This document shows positions 1 through 10,069 of a stretch of DNA of 63,998 bases, in pieces (the stretch's first letter is position 1; each line of letters opens with the position of its first letter). Made by a program: the position numbers and the translations under genes. The stretch is taken from the NCBI GenBank assembly GCA_958439425.1, contig CAUBVH010000013.1, positions 1 through 63,998 on the forward strand. The letters are read 5' to 3'. This stretch comes from an uncultured Collinsella sp. Its GTDB lineage: Bacteria; Actinomycetota; Coriobacteriia; Coriobacteriales; Coriobacteriaceae. Below the pieces are notes generated by a model, which saw only the letters and a list, made by a program, of their open reading frames with translations, made no database searches and was not told where the DNA came from.

Positions 1-180
1 TGGCGGCTGATCCGGTCTCACCGGGCCGCGCGGCAAGGAGATATATTGCCAGACCCGAGGGCCCCCCGGGGGCGGGAATCTGGGCGTACACATTTCCTAC
101 ATAATTTGGGATCCGACTAACGTTTGCCAGCCGTTAACTACCGCTCGCCGAGCATCTCTTTATATAAGGCAGTCTCATGG
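1..180. other. Unassigned left-edge sequence
   Basis: No complete gene is visible. A plus-strand frame is open from base 1 to a TAA at 118-120, and a minus-strand frame beginning with ATG near base 97 runs off the left edge. Both are Arg/Pro-rich and match no family I recognise. Bases 34-52 can form a small hairpin with GGCAA/TTGCC arms, followed by a very GC-rich stretch at 55-80. This could be the end of a structured RNA or of a gene outside the window; I cannot decide. Confidence 0.3.
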
Positions 181-1581
181 TTAAAGCGGATACGTTCCCC
201 TAGCTAAAGCACAGCCAGCATCGAGCAACTCATCACGTTCTTCCACCGAGAACCCCTCGGCGTAGACGCGCACCACTGGTTCGGTCCCGCTAGGACGGAC
301 CAGCAGCCACGTGTCATCCTCGAATGACAGACGCAAGCCGTCCATATGACTAACGTTTTGCGGCACCTTGCCACAAATCGACTCTGGGTTTACGCCCGGC
401 AGCAGGGTTCGTAACGTTTCGGCATCTTCGGCCTCAAGGCGCAAATCGCGTCGACCGTAACTCGTCTTACCAAATCTGTCCTCGAGTTGGTCGACCAGAA
501 CGCCCAAAGGCGCGTCCGTCTTTGCCATAAGCTCACACAGAATCAGACAGGCGAGGATTCCATCGCGCTCGGGCATATGCGCGGCGATGCCGATACCACC
601 GGCTTCTTCGCCGCCCATGAGGACGCCGCCCTTCTTCATCTCCGCCGCTATATATTTGAAACCGACTGGTTTGACGGTCACGCGGCAGCCAAGCGCCTCG
701 GCAATGCGACGCACGAGCGTCGAGCATGAAAGATTGACGACGACGCGCCCCTCCAAATTACGAAATTGAACCAAGTCGCCCAAAACGAGCGCCATGATCT
801 GATGCGGATGTATATATCTGCCACGCTCGTCAACCGCGCCGATACGGTCGGCGTCGCCGTCGGTCACCAGGCCAGCGCAAGCTCCGTCCTCGATAACCGT
901 ATGCTCGCAAGCGTCCACCCAAGGCTCAACGGGGTCGGGGCAGATATCTTCTTGGTCAGACGCCTGCCCGGCGTGAATCTCGTGCACCTCAACGCCAAGC
1001 TCGCGCAGCAAGTCGGCTAGATAGCCCTGGGCTGCGCCGCCCATGGGATCGACAACCACGCGCAGGTGCGCGGCGCGGATGGCTTCGCCATCGACAAACG
1101 ATGCCACCGCCTGCATATAGTCAGGAATGATATCCGCGGTGCGATATTGCCCCTCGATCTCCATTGGCTCGGGAGCCATGGTCTCTTCGAGCTCTTCGAT
1201 GACATCCTGGTTGGCGGTTGAGCCGTCACCCATGCGAATCTTGAGGCACAGATAGCCCTGCGGATGATGGGACCCCGTCACCATGAGCGCGCCGCACGCC
1301 TCACCGTCATAAGCCGCCGCCCACGTAAGGGCAGGGGTCGGAACAGGTCGCGAAGCGAGCACGGCGTCTAGCCCGTGCGCTGCTAGCACGCCCGCCGCAA
1401 GCTCAGCGAACTCGCGCGCCAGGGGCCGGGTGTCGAACCCTATATATACCGTTTTGCCCGGATTGGTCTTTTGCCACAACTCGCCGACGGCATCGGCGAT
1501 ACGGGCAACGTTATCGGCAGTGAAGTCCTCATCGACGCGAGCGCGCCAACCGTCAGTTCCAAAATGAATTATCGCGCACAC
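181..1581 (-). CDS. Phosphoglucomutase/phosphomannomutase family protein
   Basis: Alpha-D-phosphohexomutase, a cytoplasmic enzyme moving phosphate between C1 and C6 of glucose or mannose (or a related sugar) through a phosphoserine. The four family loops are present in order: the phosphoserine loop TGSHHP with Ser at about residue 104 (more often TASHNP), the Mg-binding DGDADR at about 241-246, the sugar-binding GEEAGG at about 324-329, and the phosphate-binding RPSGTEP at about 429-435. About 466 residues is normal. The frame extends to a GTG at 1596, but AGGTG seven bases before a GTG at 1581 makes 1581 the better start; no ATG lies near. It is alone on its strand, followed upstream by mmuM after a terminator. 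Which hexose is used cannot be read from sequence. Confidence 0.9.
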   Translation of the reverse strand: MCAIIHFGTDGWRARVDEDFTADNVARIADAVGELWQKTNPGKTVYIGFDTRPLAREFAELAAGVLAAHGLDAVLASRPVPTPALTWAAAYDGEACGALMVTGSHHPQGYLCLKIRMGDGSTANQDVIEELEETMAPEPMEIEGQYRTADIIPDYMQAVASFVDGEAIRAAHLRVVVDPMGGAAQGYLADLLRELGVEVHEIHAGQASDQEDICPDPVEPWVDACEHTVIEDGACAGLVTDGDADRIGAVDERGRYIHPHQIMALVLGDLVQFRNLEGRVVVNLSCSTLVRRIAEALGCRVTVKPVGFKYIAAEMKKGGVLMGGEEAGGIGIAAHMPERDGILACLILCELMAKTDAPLGVLVDQLEDRFGKTSYGRRDLRLEAEDAETLRTLLPGVNPESICGKVPQNVSHMDGLRLSFEDDTWLLVRPSGTEPVVRVYAEGFSVEERDELLDAGCALARGTYPL

Positions 1582-1703
1582 GCGCAGACACCTCACAGTG
1601 TTTGGATCATGTTACGCATGGGGTATACCCGCAACATGCACTCGGCAACCTGCCGGCACCAGCATTCACCATTTGGGCAAATGCTGCCGAGGACATGCAG
1701 GCA

Positions 1704-1735
1704 ATAAAAAAACCGCCCCGTATGGAGCGGTTTTG
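1704..1735 (-). terminator. Rho-independent terminator of mmuM
   Basis: Read on the minus strand, the arms AACCGCTCC and GGGGCGGTT close over a four-base loop and are followed by a run of seven T. It lies just after the mmuM stop codon and separates it from the mutase gene. Confidence 0.85.
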
Positions 1736-1739
1736 CCCT

Positions 1740-2633
1740 TTATATATCGAGCGCCTCGGCCATTGCTGCCGTAGTGATTGCCGTGGTTCCACAGCAACTG
1801 CCCACCATTGCGGCACCGGCATGTCTCCATTCGATGCATGCGCGCGCGAAAGCTTCAGGGTTCTCGTGCCATACGGGGCCATCCTGAGTCTGGACCGGAT
1901 CGCCTACGTTGGGACGCACCGTGACGGGAGTAGTCGCCGATGCAACCATCCTGGGCACCGCCGCATTCGCGGCCGCAAGCGAACAGCAATTAACACCAAC
2001 CGAGTTTGCGCCGTGTTTTTCGGCGTACAAAACGGCTGCCTCGATGTTGAGGCCATCGCCCAGCAGGTCGCCTTTATCGTCAACGACAAAACTCACCAGA
2101 ACAGGCATGCCGTCGGCGGCATCTCGGGCGCCGGCAAGCATGGGCCGCAGATTACGGATAGACGTCACCGTCTCGATCAGCAGACCGTCAACGCCGGCAT
2201 TGAGCAAGGCGTGCGCCTGTTCGCGCGCAATGCCGCGGATTTCACGATACTCGGCAGAGTCCTCGGCAAACCACTCAATACCGATCGGGCCCATCGAGCC
2301 CAGCAGCAGCTGAGGGTGCGCCTGGCGAGCATCGTCGACGGCCCCGCGATTGACCTCCGCCACGGACGGCGCAATCTGGTCGTGCTTGAGGGCATAGCTT
2401 GATGCCTGAAAGGTGTTGGTAATGAGCACCTGCGCACCGGCGGCGACATACAAGCGATGGATACGAGAAACGGCCTGCGGCTCTGCCAGATTCCAAAACG
2501 CCGGTGGAATGTCTGCGGCGTCGTACTCACTCAACAGAACACTGCCCATGGGGCCCTGCGCCAACAAGGTCTCGCTCGACAAGCGGCGCGTAAGTTCCTC
2601 GGCACCAAAGCGATTGTAATAACTCGTATCCAT
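1740..2633 (-). CDS. mmuM: Homocysteine S-methyltransferase
   Basis: Transfers a methyl group, typically from S-methylmethionine or S-adenosylmethionine, to homocysteine to give methionine. The 297-residue TIM-barrel protein has the zinc-thiolate cysteines of the family: GVNCC (Cys216/217) and GSCCGTT (Cys280/281), plus QGPMGS near residue 26 and TNTFQAS near 72. Length is normal for stand-alone MmuM. It starts 10 bases after the stop of the DtxR-type regulator on the same strand, so the two are probably cotranscribed, and a strong terminator follows. The methyl donor is assumed from the family. Confidence 0.9.
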   Translation of the reverse strand: MDTSYYNRFGAEELTRRLSSETLLAQGPMGSVLLSEYDAADIPPAFWNLAEPQAVSRIHRLYVAAGAQVLITNTFQASSYALKHDQIAPSVAEVNRGAVDDARQAHPQLLLGSMGPIGIEWFAEDSAEYREIRGIAREQAHALLNAGVDGLLIETVTSIRNLRPMLAGARDAADGMPVLVSFVVDDKGDLLGDGLNIEAAVLYAEKHGANSVGVNCCSLAAANAAVPRMVASATTPVTVRPNVGDPVQTQDGPVWHENPEAFARACIEWRHAGAAMVGSCCGTTAITTAAMAEALDI

Positions 2634-2643
2634 ATATATCCCG

Positions 2644-3066
2644 CTATTCCTCGACGCTGATTCCCTGCTTTTCGAGATAGGCGAGCCAGCGGCTCATCGT
2701 GTCCTCGGATAGCGCATGCTCCATCATGCAGGCCTCGGAATCGGCTCGCTCAAATTCGACACCGAGCTCCTGAACCAAAAACGTGCGGATGAGGCGATGA
2801 CGGTACCAGATAGCCGTGCCAACCTCGCGGCCGCGATCGGTCAGGATTACCTTGCCATAGTGCGATTGCTCGACAAGCTCGGATGCCTTGAGCGCCGAAA
2901 CCGCTTTATTGACCGATGCCTTGGAGACGCCAAGGCGCTGCGCGATGTCGACCGATCGCACGCCGTTGGTTTCCCCCTCTTCGCTTTCAATGCGAACCAT
3001 GCACTCCAAGTAGTCTTCGTTCGCCACCGTCAGATGTAGTTCGCGCGAGCTATTTGTCGTATCCAT
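2644..3066 (-). CDS. DtxR/MntR-family metal-dependent transcriptional regulator
   Basis: Small (about 140 aa) iron/manganese-responsive repressor. An N-terminal winged helix (about residues 12-68, with VSKASVNKAVSALKASELV as recognition region) is followed by the helical dimerisation/metal domain (about 70-140) containing EACMMEHALSED, where Glu, Cys and His are typical ligands. There is no C-terminal SH3-like domain, as in MntR. The frame opens at 3087, but GGGACGG a few bases before the ATG at 3066 favours that start. It precedes mmuM by 10 bases and diverges from pepT. A perfect palindrome upstream is a possible operator. The metal sensed is unknown. Confidence 0.85.
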   Translation of the reverse strand: MDTTNSSRELHLTVANEDYLECMVRIESEEGETNGVRSVDIAQRLGVSKASVNKAVSALKASELVEQSHYGKVILTDRGREVGTAIWYRHRLIRTFLVQELGVEFERADSEACMMEHALSEDTMSRWLAYLEKQGISVEE

Positions 3067-3120
3067 GATCTTCCGTCCCTTCTGCATTCAATGGCTGATT
3101 CTACCCCATCCAAGCGTCGC

Positions 3121-3138
3121 GGTATGCCGTGGCATACC
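3121..3138. promoter_or_regulatory. Perfect 18-bp palindrome, candidate DtxR-type operator
   Basis: GGTATGCC and GGCATACC flank a two-base centre in the divergent region between the DtxR-type regulator and pepT. Size and symmetry suit a DtxR/MntR box, but the sequence is not the textbook consensus. Assignment is by position only. Confidence 0.5.
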
Positions 3139-3186
3139 GTGCTAGAGTTCTTGTTGCACACGACGACCAAGATTGGAGCGGTCTTT

Positions 3187-4434
3187 ATGGAAAACACCAC
3201 CACGAACCCCGATGTCCTCGAGCGCTTTTTGCGCTACGTCCAGATCAACACGCAGTCCGAGGATGCAAACTGCGACCAGGTACCCTCGAGCGCCGTTCAG
3301 TTTGACCTTGCCAACGTGCTGGCTGAAGAGCTGCGCGAGCTTGGTGCGGAAGATGCCCACGTGACCGAGCACGCCTATGTCTGCGCGCATATCCCCGCAA
3401 GTGCGGGCGCTGAGGACAAGCCCGCCCTGGGCCTGATCGCCCATCTCGACACCACCGAAGTTGCACCGGGCGCCGGCGTGAAGCCACACATCGTACACTA
3501 CGAAGGCGGCGACCTGGTCTGCGGCACGGTTGACGGTAAGCCCGTTGCCATGAGTACTGCCAAGCTTCCCGCCCTGAACGACCTCGCGGGTGAGGACCTG
3601 GTCTGCAGCGATGGCACCACGCTGCTGGGCGCGGACGACAAGGCAGGCGTCGCCGAGATCATGTCGCTTGTCGCGCGTATCGCTCAGGACCCCTCTCTGC
3701 CCCATCCCGCACTCGGCATTTGCTTCTGCCCTGACGAGGAGATCGGTCACGGAGCCGAGCTGTTGGATATCGATACCTTTGGCTGCAAGTACGCCTACAC
3801 GGTCGACGGCGGCCCCATCGGCGAGCTGGAGTGGGAGTGCTTTAACGCCGCCGAGGCGACCGTCCGCTTTGAGGGCCAGTCCATCCACCCGGGCGACGCC
3901 AAGGGCCGTATGGTCAACGCAGGCAATCTGTTCTGCGACTTCAACGCGTTGCTCCCCTACGTGCAGCGCCCGGAGTATACGGAAGGCTACGAGGGCTTTT
4001 ATCACCTTGAGGGTGTATCTGCGACCGTCGATCACGCCACAGCGCGCTATATCGTCCGCGACCATGACGCCGCCAAGTTCCAGCAGAAACTCGACCTTAT
4101 TGATGCCGCCGCCTCGATGCTCAACCAGCGTCTGGGTGAGGAGCGCGTGACGGTCGAGATTAAGCAGCAGTATCGAAATATGGCCGAGATCGTTTGTGAC
4201 TTTCCCGAGCTTATTGATGTTGCCAAGGAAGCCTACCTTGCCTGCGGCGTTGAGCCCCAAGTGCTGCCGATTCGCGGCGGCACCGACGGCGCGCAGCTGT
4301 CGTTCCGCGGTCTGCCCTGCCCCAACCTTTCCACCGGCGGCTATTGCTACCACGGCGTCAACGAATTCGTCCCGGTCAGTTCGCTCGTCAAGATGACCGA
4401 CGTCCTGCAGGAGCTCGTCGCCCGTTTCGCATAA
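3187..4434 (+). CDS. pepT: Peptidase T (tripeptide aminopeptidase)
   Basis: Cytoplasmic dizinc M20B aminopeptidase removing the N-terminal residue of tripeptides, the last step in using imported peptides. With the start at the ATG at 3187 (GGAG nine bases before) it is 415 residues, the normal length; the frame extends upstream to 3091 without a good ribosome site. Zinc motifs are HLDTT (His86, Asp88), GADDKAG (Asp150/151) and PDEEIG (Glu184/185), with the dimerisation domain at about 205-315 and a C-terminal RGGTDGAQLS. It stands alone on the plus strand with its own terminator. Confidence 0.95.
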   Translation: MENTTTNPDVLERFLRYVQINTQSEDANCDQVPSSAVQFDLANVLAEELRELGAEDAHVTEHAYVCAHIPASAGAEDKPALGLIAHLDTTEVAPGAGVKPHIVHYEGGDLVCGTVDGKPVAMSTAKLPALNDLAGEDLVCSDGTTLLGADDKAGVAEIMSLVARIAQDPSLPHPALGICFCPDEEIGHGAELLDIDTFGCKYAYTVDGGPIGELEWECFNAAEATVRFEGQSIHPGDAKGRMVNAGNLFCDFNALLPYVQRPEYTEGYEGFYHLEGVSATVDHATARYIVRDHDAAKFQQKLDLIDAAASMLNQRLGEERVTVEIKQQYRNMAEIVCDFPELIDVAKEAYLACGVEPQVLPIRGGTDGAQLSFRGLPCPNLSTGGYCYHGVNEFVPVSSLVKMTDVLQELVARFA

Positions 4435-4460
4435 GCCTGGCTGCATAAGCCCAAAAGACG

Positions 4461-4500
4461 AACCGCCCCGTCCTCTACAGAGAACGGGGCGGTTTTTGAT
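4461..4500 (+). terminator. Rho-independent terminator of pepT
   Basis: Arms AACCGCCCCGT (4461-4471) and ACGGGGCGGTT (4484-4494) are followed by a T run. It lies 26 bases after the pepT stop. Confidence 0.9.
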
Positions 4501-4530
4501 ACAAGGGGAGTAGTCAACATCGCAGGTTGA

Positions 4531-4685
4531 GCCAACGTCAGCGAGCGACGTCCAAGGCGAACAAGTTGGCATGAAAAAGGCAGGGCATTGACCTTCTGGT
4601 CATGCCCTGCCTTTTGAATGACAAATTGTCGCCTTGGGCGGCGCGCAGCGTCGAGCCGTTACGGCGTTTGGTAAAACGCCGTAAC
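4531..4685 (-). repeat. Structured intergenic repeat, copy A
   Basis: One of four related elements in the window. Read on the minus strand from the stop codon of the LCP gene it has an end hairpin (4658-4685, arms GTTACGGCGTTT/AAACGCCGTAAC), a long-range stem CCAAGGCGA (4552-4560) with TCGCCTTGG (4629-4637), and inside that a terminator-like hairpin (4574-4615, arms AAAAGGCAGGGCAT/ATGCCCTGCCTTTT around GACC-TTCT-GGTC) ending in a T run. The stem sequence differs in the other copies but always pairs. It abuts the LCP stop codon. Probable role: 3'-end or terminator element, or a small mobile repeat. Confidence 0.85.
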
Positions 4686-5921
4686 TTAGTAGTTGGCCTC
4701 GTAACCGTTGCCGTCGCCGGTGGGCTCTTCGTAGTAGTCCGAATCGCTCGAATCGCTTGAGCCATCGGAATCGTCAGAGCTGACCGATGAGGTTGCGGTA
4801 CCGTTTGCGTAGTCGTCAGACGTGTTGTTGTTCAGGTCGCCGATCGTAGAGCTGGAACCGTCGGAAAGACCCATGGTGTTGGGACCCTTGGGATCCTTGC
4901 CGGCGTCGACACGGGCCATCATTTCCTTGAGCTCGTCCTCGTAGACAAAGACGTAGCTCACACCGTCGATCATGGTGCTGTCGTCGGCGTACGAGGGCAG
5001 GTTGGCCGAGTAGATACCGTCGACATCCATACCGCGCATGGCGTTGACCGTAGCCACGATATCCTGAACGCTCATATCGGTTACGAGCATATCGGACAGC
5101 GAATTAACCAGGCCAAAGATCTTCGTGGCATCGAAGTTATTGAGAATCTGGTTGGCAAGGGCGCCAAGCACCTGACGCTGGTGGCGCATGCGTGTGTAAT
5201 CGCCGTCGGCATAGGTGTAGCGGCAGCGGGCATAGGTAAGGGCGGTGGCACCGTCCATATGCTGCTGGCCAGCGGTAATCTTAATATCCAGGTGCTCGGG
5301 GTCGTCAACATCATCGGTTGCGTTAATGTCGATACCGCCAACCGAATCAATCAGCGCCTGCATTCCGTCGAAGCTGACCTCGGCATAGTGGGAAATCTGA
5401 ACACCGCACAGCTCGTTGACCGCCTCGACCATGGCCTCGGCGCCGCCAACGGTATGGCAGGCGTTGATCTTCATGGTCTCGCCCTTGTACTCGACCTTGG
5501 TGTCGCGCGGAACGGAAATGAGCGTCGCCTGCTTTTGCGTGGGGTCGATGCGTGCCAGGATAATCGAGTCGGCACGATACGTATCCTCGCCCGGACGGCC
5601 GTCGGTGCCAAGAAGCAGCACGTAGAACGGATCCTTTGCCTCATCGGTGTCAACCAGAACCCGACGCAGATTGTCAGTAATGACATTAGAATCGCCGAGC
5701 TTGCCCATAATGGTGGCAAACCACAGGCCGGCAGCGGTAGTGGCACTCAGCAGCACGCCAAGCACGACAATGAGCGCGACGTGACGAATCGTGTGGCTAC
5801 GACGACGTTGGCGAGCGCGCTCGGAATAGCGAGCCACGTTATCGCGACTGTAGATCTTGGCCTGCGCACCAGTTGAGGGTCTTCGGGTGGTGGTATCCGC
5901 GAGGGGCTTTTTATTAAACAT
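4686..5921 (-). CDS. LytR-CpsA-Psr (LCP) family cell-wall ligase
   Basis: Membrane enzyme of the family that attaches lipid-linked glycopolymers such as teichoic acids or capsule to peptidoglycan outside the cell. Basic cytoplasmic N-terminus, one transmembrane segment at about residues 47-70, and the LCP domain at about 95-300 with RADSI, SVPRDTKV and the conserved arginines of RCRYTYADGDYTRMRHQRQ. It ends in an unstructured tail of about 60 residues rich in Ser, Asp and Gly. The frame opens at a TTG at 5927, but the ATG at 5921 has AGG upstream and is preferred (411 aa). It begins 12 bases after murA and may be cotranscribed with it. Repeat copy A follows its stop. Confidence 0.9.
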   Translation of the reverse strand: MFNKKPLADTTTRRPSTGAQAKIYSRDNVARYSERARQRRRSHTIRHVALIVVLGVLLSATTAAGLWFATIMGKLGDSNVITDNLRRVLVDTDEAKDPFYVLLLGTDGRPGEDTYRADSIILARIDPTQKQATLISVPRDTKVEYKGETMKINACHTVGGAEAMVEAVNELCGVQISHYAEVSFDGMQALIDSVGGIDINATDDVDDPEHLDIKITAGQQHMDGATALTYARCRYTYADGDYTRMRHQRQVLGALANQILNNFDATKIFGLVNSLSDMLVTDMSVQDIVATVNAMRGMDVDGIYSANLPSYADDSTMIDGVSYVFVYEDELKEMMARVDAGKDPKGPNTMGLSDGSSSTIGDLNNNTSDDYANGTATSSVSSDDSDGSSDSSDSDYYEEPTGDGNGYEANY

Positions 5922-5933
5922 AGGCAACCTGTA

Positions 5934-7217
5934 TTAGTAGATGACGGGATCGGGGACGGTAGCATGCTCGACATGCGCGCCAAGCGCCTGCAGCTTTTCG
6001 ACAAACTGCTCGTAGCCGCGCTTGATGTGATGGATAGCCGAAACCTCGGTCGTCCCGTCGGCGATCAAGCCCGCTACGACGAGGGCCGCTCCGCCGCGCA
6101 GATCGGGCGAGGTAACCTGTGCACCCGAGAAGCCCTTGACGCCATGAATCATGGCATGATGGCTCTCGATACGAATGTCGGCACCCATACGCACCAGCTC
6201 AGAGGCAAACATAAAGCGATTCTCGAAGATGTTTTCGGTAATAACAGAACTGCCGTCGGCAAGGGCGGAGAGCACCATAATCTGCGCCTGCATGTCGGTC
6301 GGGAAACCGGGGAACGGAAGCGTCTGGATGTCGACCGGCTTGATACGCTCGGCACGGTTCACATGGACGCCATCCTCGACGCGCTCGCAGTCGATACCCA
6401 TAAGCTCCATCTTCTTGAGCACCATGCCCAAGTGAATGGGGCAAAAGCCCGTGACATCGACACCGCGATCGTCGGCCATCAACGCACCGGCAACGATAAA
6501 GGTACCGGCCTCGATGCGGTCGCCCACCACGCGATGGGTAACGGGATGGAGCTCTTCCACGCCTTCGATAGTCACGACGGGCGTACCAGCGCCAACAATC
6601 TTGGCGCCCATCTCGTTGAGCATGTTAGCGAGATCGACGATCTCGGGCTCGCGGGCGGCATTGTCGATAACCGTGGTGCCCTGTGCGCGCACAGAGGCCA
6701 TGATGAGGTTCTCGGTCGCACCGACGCTGGCGAACTCGAGCGTGACGGTGGTACCGCGCAGACCTTGGGGCGCATTAGCGTTGATGTAACCGTGGGCGGT
6801 ATCGAACTCAACGCCCAGGGCCTCAAGACCAAGAATGTGCATATCGATCTTGCGAGCACCCAGGTTGCAGCCGCCCGGCATGGCAATTTTGGCGCGATGG
6901 AAGCGGCCCAGCAGGGGTCCCATGACGGCGGTGGAAGCGCGCATCTTGGCAACGAGCTCGTAGGGGGCCTCCCATGAATCGACCTGAGAGGTATCAATCT
7001 CGAGCGTGTGCTCGTCGAGAACATCGATCGTAGCGCCCATGCCCTTGAGCACCTTGCCCATCACGTGAACATCGGAAATATCGGGCACGTTCTGCAGCGT
7101 CGTCTTGCCCGGCGCCAGAAGCGTTGCCGCCATGAGTTTGAGCGCGGAGTTCTTGGCGCCCGAGACGGGCACGGAGCCTCCGATGGCGTGGCCACCCTCA
7201 ACGCGGATAATATCCAA
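5934..7217 (-). CDS. murA: UDP-N-acetylglucosamine 1-carboxyvinyltransferase
   Basis: Catalyses the first committed step of peptidoglycan synthesis, adding enolpyruvate from PEP to UDP-GlcNAc in the cytoplasm. The 427-residue protein shows SGAKNS (Lys22, Asn23) near the N-terminus and the loop MPGGCNLGARKID with the catalytic cysteine at position 117, which fosfomycin alkylates in sensitive enzymes. The start is TTG (7217) preceded by GAAAGGG. It lies behind the ATP synthase operon, a common arrangement in Gram-positives and Actinobacteria, but a terminator separates them. The LCP gene follows by 12 bases. Confidence 0.97.
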   Translation of the reverse strand: MDIIRVEGGHAIGGSVPVSGAKNSALKLMAATLLAPGKTTLQNVPDISDVHVMGKVLKGMGATIDVLDEHTLEIDTSQVDSWEAPYELVAKMRASTAVMGPLLGRFHRAKIAMPGGCNLGARKIDMHILGLEALGVEFDTAHGYINANAPQGLRGTTVTLEFASVGATENLIMASVRAQGTTVIDNAAREPEIVDLANMLNEMGAKIVGAGTPVVTIEGVEELHPVTHRVVGDRIEAGTFIVAGALMADDRGVDVTGFCPIHLGMVLKKMELMGIDCERVEDGVHVNRAERIKPVDIQTLPFPGFPTDMQAQIMVLSALADGSSVITENIFENRFMFASELVRMGADIRIESHHAMIHGVKGFSGAQVTSPDLRGGAALVVAGLIADGTTEVSAIHHIKRGYEQFVEKLQALGAHVEHATVPDPVIY

Positions 7218-7230
7218 GGTCTACCCTTTC

Positions 7231-7270
7231 AAAAAGCATGCCCGGGGTGGCTGGGCCATCCCGGGCATGA
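7231..7270 (-). terminator. Terminator of the ATP synthase operon
   Basis: On the minus strand, CATGCCCGGG and CCCGGGCATG close a hairpin followed by CTTTTTG. It lies between atpC and murA, about 14 bases before the murA TTG start, so murA must have a promoter at or near the hairpin, or depends on readthrough. Confidence 0.85.
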
Positions 7271-7305
7271 TGTGTTCGCAAATGGTCGAACGCTAAATCG
7301 TTTGA

Positions 7306-7698
7306 CTATTGGGCAAGCTTGAGCTTACACCATGCGATTTCATTATAGAGGTAGGCGCGGCGTGCATCATCCTCCGACAAATTACCCAGCTTCTCTTCAA
7401 AACCTTGAATATCAGCTTTAAGCTTGTCGGCATCGACGGTCGCCAAATCGCAAGCGCGCTCGGCGAGAACGGTCACGACATCGTCCGCAACCTGGGCATA
7501 GCCGCCGGCCACGGCAAACGTGTGGTCGACAGTGCCCATGGCCTTATCGGAAACGCGAACGTAACCGCGGTCGATCGTGCAGATCTCGCTGGAGTGAGCA
7601 GGCAGGACGCCAAACTCGCCATCCGTGGACGGAATCGACACAAACGCAGCGTCGCCCTCATAGGCGCAGCTCACGGGGCACACGATGCGGATACGCAT
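7306..7698 (-). CDS. atpC: F1Fo ATP synthase subunit epsilon
   Basis: Central-stalk subunit of F1 that links gamma to the c-ring and can inhibit ATP hydrolysis. The 130-residue protein has the N-terminal beta-sandwich (about 1-83; PSTDGEFGVLPAHS is the family signature) and a C-terminal helical hairpin (about 88-130). Last gene of the operon, four bases after atpD, followed by a terminator. Confidence 0.95.
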   Translation of the reverse strand: MRIRIVCPVSCAYEGDAAFVSIPSTDGEFGVLPAHSSEICTIDRGYVRVSDKAMGTVDHTFAVAGGYAQVADDVVTVLAERACDLATVDADKLKADIQGFEEKLGNLSEDDARRAYLYNEIAWCKLKLAQ

Positions 7699-7701
7699 AA
7701 C

Positions 7702-9155
<1,454 letters not shown>

Positions 9156-9156
<1 letters not shown>

Positions 9157-10064
9157 TACTGTTCCTCCAATGCTGAGGCTCCGCCTACGATCTCGTTAAT
9201 CTCGGTCGTGATCGAAGCCTGGCGCACGCGACTATACGTGCGGGTAAGGGTCGAGATGATCGCGGTGGCGTTTTCCGTCGCGGAGTGCATGGCCTTGCGG
9301 CGTGCACCCTGCTCGGCAGCCGCCGAATCGATCAGGGCCTGGTAGATGACCGTCAGGATATAAGACGGCACAAGCTTGCCGAGAACATGCTCGGGAGAGG
9401 GCACGAACTCGAACGTGGACGAGATGCGCTTAGGGGCGTCGGTCTCGTTCTTACGCGGACCGTGGGCCATAGCGATCATCTCGGGGTCGAGCGGCAACAG
9501 ATGCTCGACGCGAAGCTCCTGATCCACGCGGTTCTTGGCGTGGTGGTAGACAAGCTCGACACGGTCAAGCTCACCGGCACGATACGCATCGCAGATATGA
9601 GAGGAGATCATGCGGGCCTGATTGAAATCGGGCTCAGAGGAGTTGCCCTCAAAGTGCATGACGACGTTTGCGCGGTCACGGAAATACGTGGCCGGCTTGC
9701 GTCCGCACGCGATGATCTCGCACTCGATGCCGTCGTTCGCCCAAGAAGCGGCGAGCTTTTCGGCCGTGCGCTCCACCGTCGTATTGAAACCGCCGGCAAG
9801 GCCGCGGTCCGAGGCAATAACGACAATCAGGCCATGCTTGACGCTCTCATGCTTCTGCAGCATGGGATCGGTGCCCGAACAGGAAGCGTCGCCGGCGACC
9901 GTCAACATGACGTCGGTCAGCGCCTCCTTATAGGGCTCGGCCTGCTTGGAGCGATCGAGGGCACGACGGATCTTGGCCGTAGAGACCATCTCCATCGTGC
10001 GCGTGATCTGCTTGGTCGTGGTAACCGAGGAGATTCGCTTCTTAATGTCGCGAAGGTTGGCCAT
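9156..10064 (-). CDS. atpG: F1Fo ATP synthase subunit gamma
   Basis: Rotor shaft of F1. The 302 residues contain the two long terminal helices that form the coiled coil: N-terminal TKQITRTMEMVSTAKIRRA at about 17-35 and C-terminal EINEIVGGASALEE, the family signature. The central Rossmann-like part includes VIASDRGLAGGFN. It sits six bases after atpA and overlaps atpD by one base. Confidence 0.97.
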
Positions 10065-10069
10065 GGGGC

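Noticed and set aside
3142..4572. A 476-residue minus-strand open frame opposite pepT
   Set aside because: It lies antisense to a clear peptidase gene and its translation has no recognisable domain; GC-rich codon use opens such frames.
4538..4765. A small open frame in repeat copy A whose peptide recurs in copies C and D
   Set aside because: The shared peptide follows from the shared structured DNA. Reading frames are not kept in all copies, while base pairing is.
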